From positions 1 to 6,622 of the forward strand of contig SYAM01000090.1 in the NCBI GenBank assembly GCA_005787645.1: a stretch of 6,622 nt of DNA. The letters run 5' to 3'. The translations under genes and the position numbers were made by a program. Positions 5,135 through 6,622 of the stretch are shown here, piece by piece. The notes below the pieces were generated by a model. It worked only from the letters and a program-made list of their open reading frames with translations, made no database searches and was not told the DNA's origin. Each line of letters starts with the position of its first letter. Position 1 is the stretch's first letter. The stretch is from Actinomycetota bacterium. Its GTDB lineage: Bacteria > Actinomycetota > Actinomycetes > Nanopelagicales > Nanopelagicaceae.

Positions 5135-5135
5135 T
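5117..5135. promoter_or_regulatory. Zur box (zinc-repressor operator)
   Basis: AATGAAAATGGTTGTCATT is an imperfect inverted repeat: the arms match at 7 of 9 positions around a central base, with perfect outer arms AATGA and TCATT. Its 15-bp core TGAAAATGGTTGTCA (5119-5133) matches the actinobacterial Zur core TGAAAATGATTTTCA (from memory) at 13 of 15 positions. It lies across the -35 and spacer of the ZIP-zur promoter, a position that would block RNA polymerase, and 92 bp upstream of the divergent glyS start. The regulator is encoded in the same unit, so autoregulation is expected. Confidence 0.72.
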
Positions 5136-5159
5136 AACATTCCCGACGCGGGCTCCCGG

Positions 5160-5220
5160 TACCCTTATATATATGAGCGCCAAATGGGGCGCTCCGCCGA
5201 CAGCCAGCCGGATGGAGAGG
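5160..5220 (+). promoter_or_regulatory. glyS control region: candidate -10, 5'-UTR hairpin and Shine-Dalgarno
   Basis: TACCCT (5160-5165) is a possible -10; the best upstream partner, TTAACA (5134-5139), is 20 bases away, slightly too far, so the promoter call is weak. A strong hairpin follows, GAGCGCC (5175-5181) with GGCGCTC (5188-5194) around the loop AAATGG, close to the predicted 5' end. GGAGAGG (5214-5220), 6 bases before ATG 5227, is a good ribosome binding site. The leader is too short for a T-box. The hairpin could protect the transcript from decay or be regulatory; its role is unknown. Confidence 0.45.
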
Positions 5221-5226
5221 ATAACC

Positions 5227-6606
5227 ATGGCAGCCGATCGATTAGAGAACGTTGTGAGCCTTGCCAAGCGACGAGGCTTCGTCTACCCCTCAAGTGAAAT
5301 CTACGGGGGGCTTCGCGCATCCTGGGATTACGGTCCTTTGGGAGTGGAGTTAAAGAACAACGTGAAGCGCCAGTGGTGGCGTTCGATGGTTACCGCTCGC
5401 GAGGATGTCGTGGGTATTGATTCATGCGTGATTCTTGCTCGCGAAGTGTGGGAAGCATCGGGGCACGTTGCTACATTCTCTGACCCGTTAACTGAATGCA
5501 CCTCTTGCCATAAACGTTATCGCGCAGATCATTTAGAGGAAGCATTCGAAGCCAAACATAAGCGCAAACCCAACGACCTCACCGAAGTTAACTGCCCGGC
5601 ATGTGGCAATAAAGGTCAATTCACTATTCCCAAGCAATTCTCCGGACTGTTGAAGACCTTCCTTGGACCAGTTGAAGATGAATCGGGTCTAGCGTATTTG
5701 CGTCCAGAGACTGCGCAAGGAATCTTCATCAACTTCGATCAAGTCCTCACGACCTCGCGCAAGAAACCTCCCTTTGGTATTGGTCAGATCGGAAAATCAT
5801 TCCGAAATGAAATCACTCCAGGAAACTTCATATTCCGTACTCGCGAATTTGAGCAGATGGAGATGGAGTTCTTTGTCGTTCCCGGAACTGATGAAGAGTG
5901 GCACCAATATTGGATCGATACCCGCCTGGCCTGGTACAAGGACCTCGGTATTAATCCAGAGCGACTTCGCATTTACGAACATCCGAAAGAGAAGCTCTCG
6001 CATTACTCCAAACGCACCGCTGATATCGAATATAAATTCGAATTTGCTGGCACCGAATGGGGCGAGTTGGAGGGAATCGCCAATCGCACTGACTTCGATC
6101 TCAAGGCGCACTCAGCAGCATCTGGCAAGGACTTAACTTACTTCGACCAAGAGAAGAATGAGCGCTGGACCCCATATGTCATTGAACCTGCAGCAGGCGT
6201 TGACCGATGCGCGCTGACCTTCATGATGGATGCCTTCACGGAAGATGAAGCGCCAAATGCGAAGGGAGAGATGGAAAAGCGTGCCCTCATGCGTCTTGAT
6301 CCACGATTGGCTCCGGTCAAAGTCGCTGTGTTGCCGCTTTCTCGCAATTCTGATCTTTCACCGAAGGCGCGCGACCTTGCCGCACAGTTGCGAAAGAATT
6401 GGAACGTTGAGTTCGATGATGCTGGGGCAATTGGTCGCCGCTACCGTCGACAGGATGAGATTGGTACGCCATTTTGCATCACGATTGATTTCGAATCACT
6501 TGAGGATCAAGCAGTCACCATTCGTGAACGCGATTCGATGGCGCAGAGTCGAATCGCATTGGATCAGGTTGAGACATGGCTAGCCCCTCGACTACTGGGC
6601 TGCTAA
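5227..6606 (+). CDS. glyS: Glycyl-tRNA synthetase (alpha2 type, class II)
   Basis: The enzyme charges tRNA-Gly with glycine using ATP. At 459 residues and as a single chain it is the homodimeric type found in Actinobacteria (about 460 residues), archaea and eukaryotes, not the two-subunit type of E. coli. The N-terminus has GFVYPSSEIYGGLRASWDYGPLG (17-39). A four-cysteine module, C91-x2-C94 and C123-x2-C126, sits in the insertion of the catalytic domain and probably holds zinc. LRPETAQGIFINF (158-170), class II motif 2 around F192-R193-N194-E195 with R204 and R206 (GNFIFRTREFEQMEMEFF), and motif 3 G324-V325-D326-R327 complete the active site. The anticodon-binding domain runs from about 361 (LAPVKVAVLPL) to the end. 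ATG 5227 is chosen over the longer open frame back to 5128 because GGAGAGG lies 6 bases before it and the protein begins as in relatives. It is transcribed away from the ZIP-zur unit. Confidence 0.98.
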   Translation: MAADRLENVVSLAKRRGFVYPSSEIYGGLRASWDYGPLGVELKNNVKRQWWRSMVTAREDVVGIDSCVILAREVWEASGHVATFSDPLTECTSCHKRYRADHLEEAFEAKHKRKPNDLTEVNCPACGNKGQFTIPKQFSGLLKTFLGPVEDESGLAYLRPETAQGIFINFDQVLTTSRKKPPFGIGQIGKSFRNEITPGNFIFRTREFEQMEMEFFVVPGTDEEWHQYWIDTRLAWYKDLGINPERLRIYEHPKEKLSHYSKRTADIEYKFEFAGTEWGELEGIANRTDFDLKAHSAASGKDLTYFDQEKNERWTPYVIEPAAGVDRCALTFMMDAFTEDEAPNAKGEMEKRALMRLDPRLAPVKVAVLPLSRNSDLSPKARDLAAQLRKNWNVEFDDAGAIGRRYRRQDEIGTPFCITIDFESLEDQAVTIRERDSMAQSRIALDQVETWLAPRLLGC

Positions 6607-6613
6607 AGCCCCT
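6597..6613 (+). terminator. Possible short terminator hairpin at the glyS stop
   Basis: GGGCT (6597-6601) pairs with AGCCC (6606-6610) around the tetraloop GCTA, overlapping the stop codon 6604-6606, and is followed by CTTTC. The stem is only 5 bp, the T-run is three bases, and the window ends 12 bases after the stem, so this is a weak candidate. Confidence 0.25.
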
Positions 6614-6622
6614 TTCGCTTCC

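Noticed and set aside
5128..5139. TTGTCA (5128-5133) as the glyS -35 box
   Set aside because: No -10-like sequence stands 16-19 bases downstream; the same bases are better explained as the Zur box and the minus-strand ZIP -35.
5128..5226. N-terminal extension of GlyS back to 5128
   Set aside because: The stretch has no homology-like features and contains the control region; GGAGAGG 6 bases before ATG 5227 and the standard N-terminus fix the start.
1..6622. Mobile element, CRISPR array, tRNA or rRNA
   Set aside because: No transposase-like frame, terminal inverted repeats, regularly spaced repeats or tRNA cloverleaf could be found.

Overview
The window is a 6.6 kb piece of ordinary actinobacterial chromosome. 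The evidence is the gene order leuA-recO-uppS-(zur)-glyS, a LeuA of the long actinobacterial type, an alpha2-type glycyl-tRNA synthetase, and a Fur-family repressor that matches mycobacterial FurB/Zur residue for residue at its metal ligands. By eye the base composition is near 50% GC, low for the phylum. Gaps are short (5-22 bp inside the cluster) and several genes look leaderless. Together this suggests a streamlined, medium-GC actinobacterium, for example a freshwater acI/Nanopelagicales-like lineage. The lineage is an inference; no rRNA is present.

Layout. Positions 1-522 (+) hold the 3' part of a TrhA/hemolysin III membrane protein. Positions 523-697 are not empty: they carry a promoter, a 21-codon leaderless leader peptide with three consecutive Leu codons, and an RNA fold that includes an H-type pseudoknot just before leuA. 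Positions 698-3908 (+) hold leuA (2-isopropylmalate synthase), recO (recombination mediator) and uppS (cis-prenyl transferase for the cell-wall lipid carrier). Positions 3914-5099 (-) hold a two-gene zinc unit, a ZIP-family transporter followed by an overlapping zur repressor, convergent with uppS. Positions 5100-5226 are a divergent control region with a good Zur box inside the ZIP promoter and a 5'-UTR hairpin for glyS. Positions 5227-6606 (+) hold glyS.

How the parts work together. The ZIP-zur pair looks like a self-contained zinc circuit: Zur with zinc should bind the operator between the -35 and -10 boxes of the unit that encodes both a predicted zinc importer and Zur itself. The leuA leader looks like a leucine sensor in RNA. 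Its Leu codons sit in a hairpin loop and are exactly complementary to the leuA ribosome binding site, and the next hairpin can form a pseudoknot. That matches the idea of the 'LEU element' pseudoknot proposed upstream of leuA in Actinobacteria (from memory of comparative-genomics literature).

No mobile element, CRISPR array, tRNA or rRNA was seen. The coding genes are conserved housekeeping genes. The interesting material is in the control regions.
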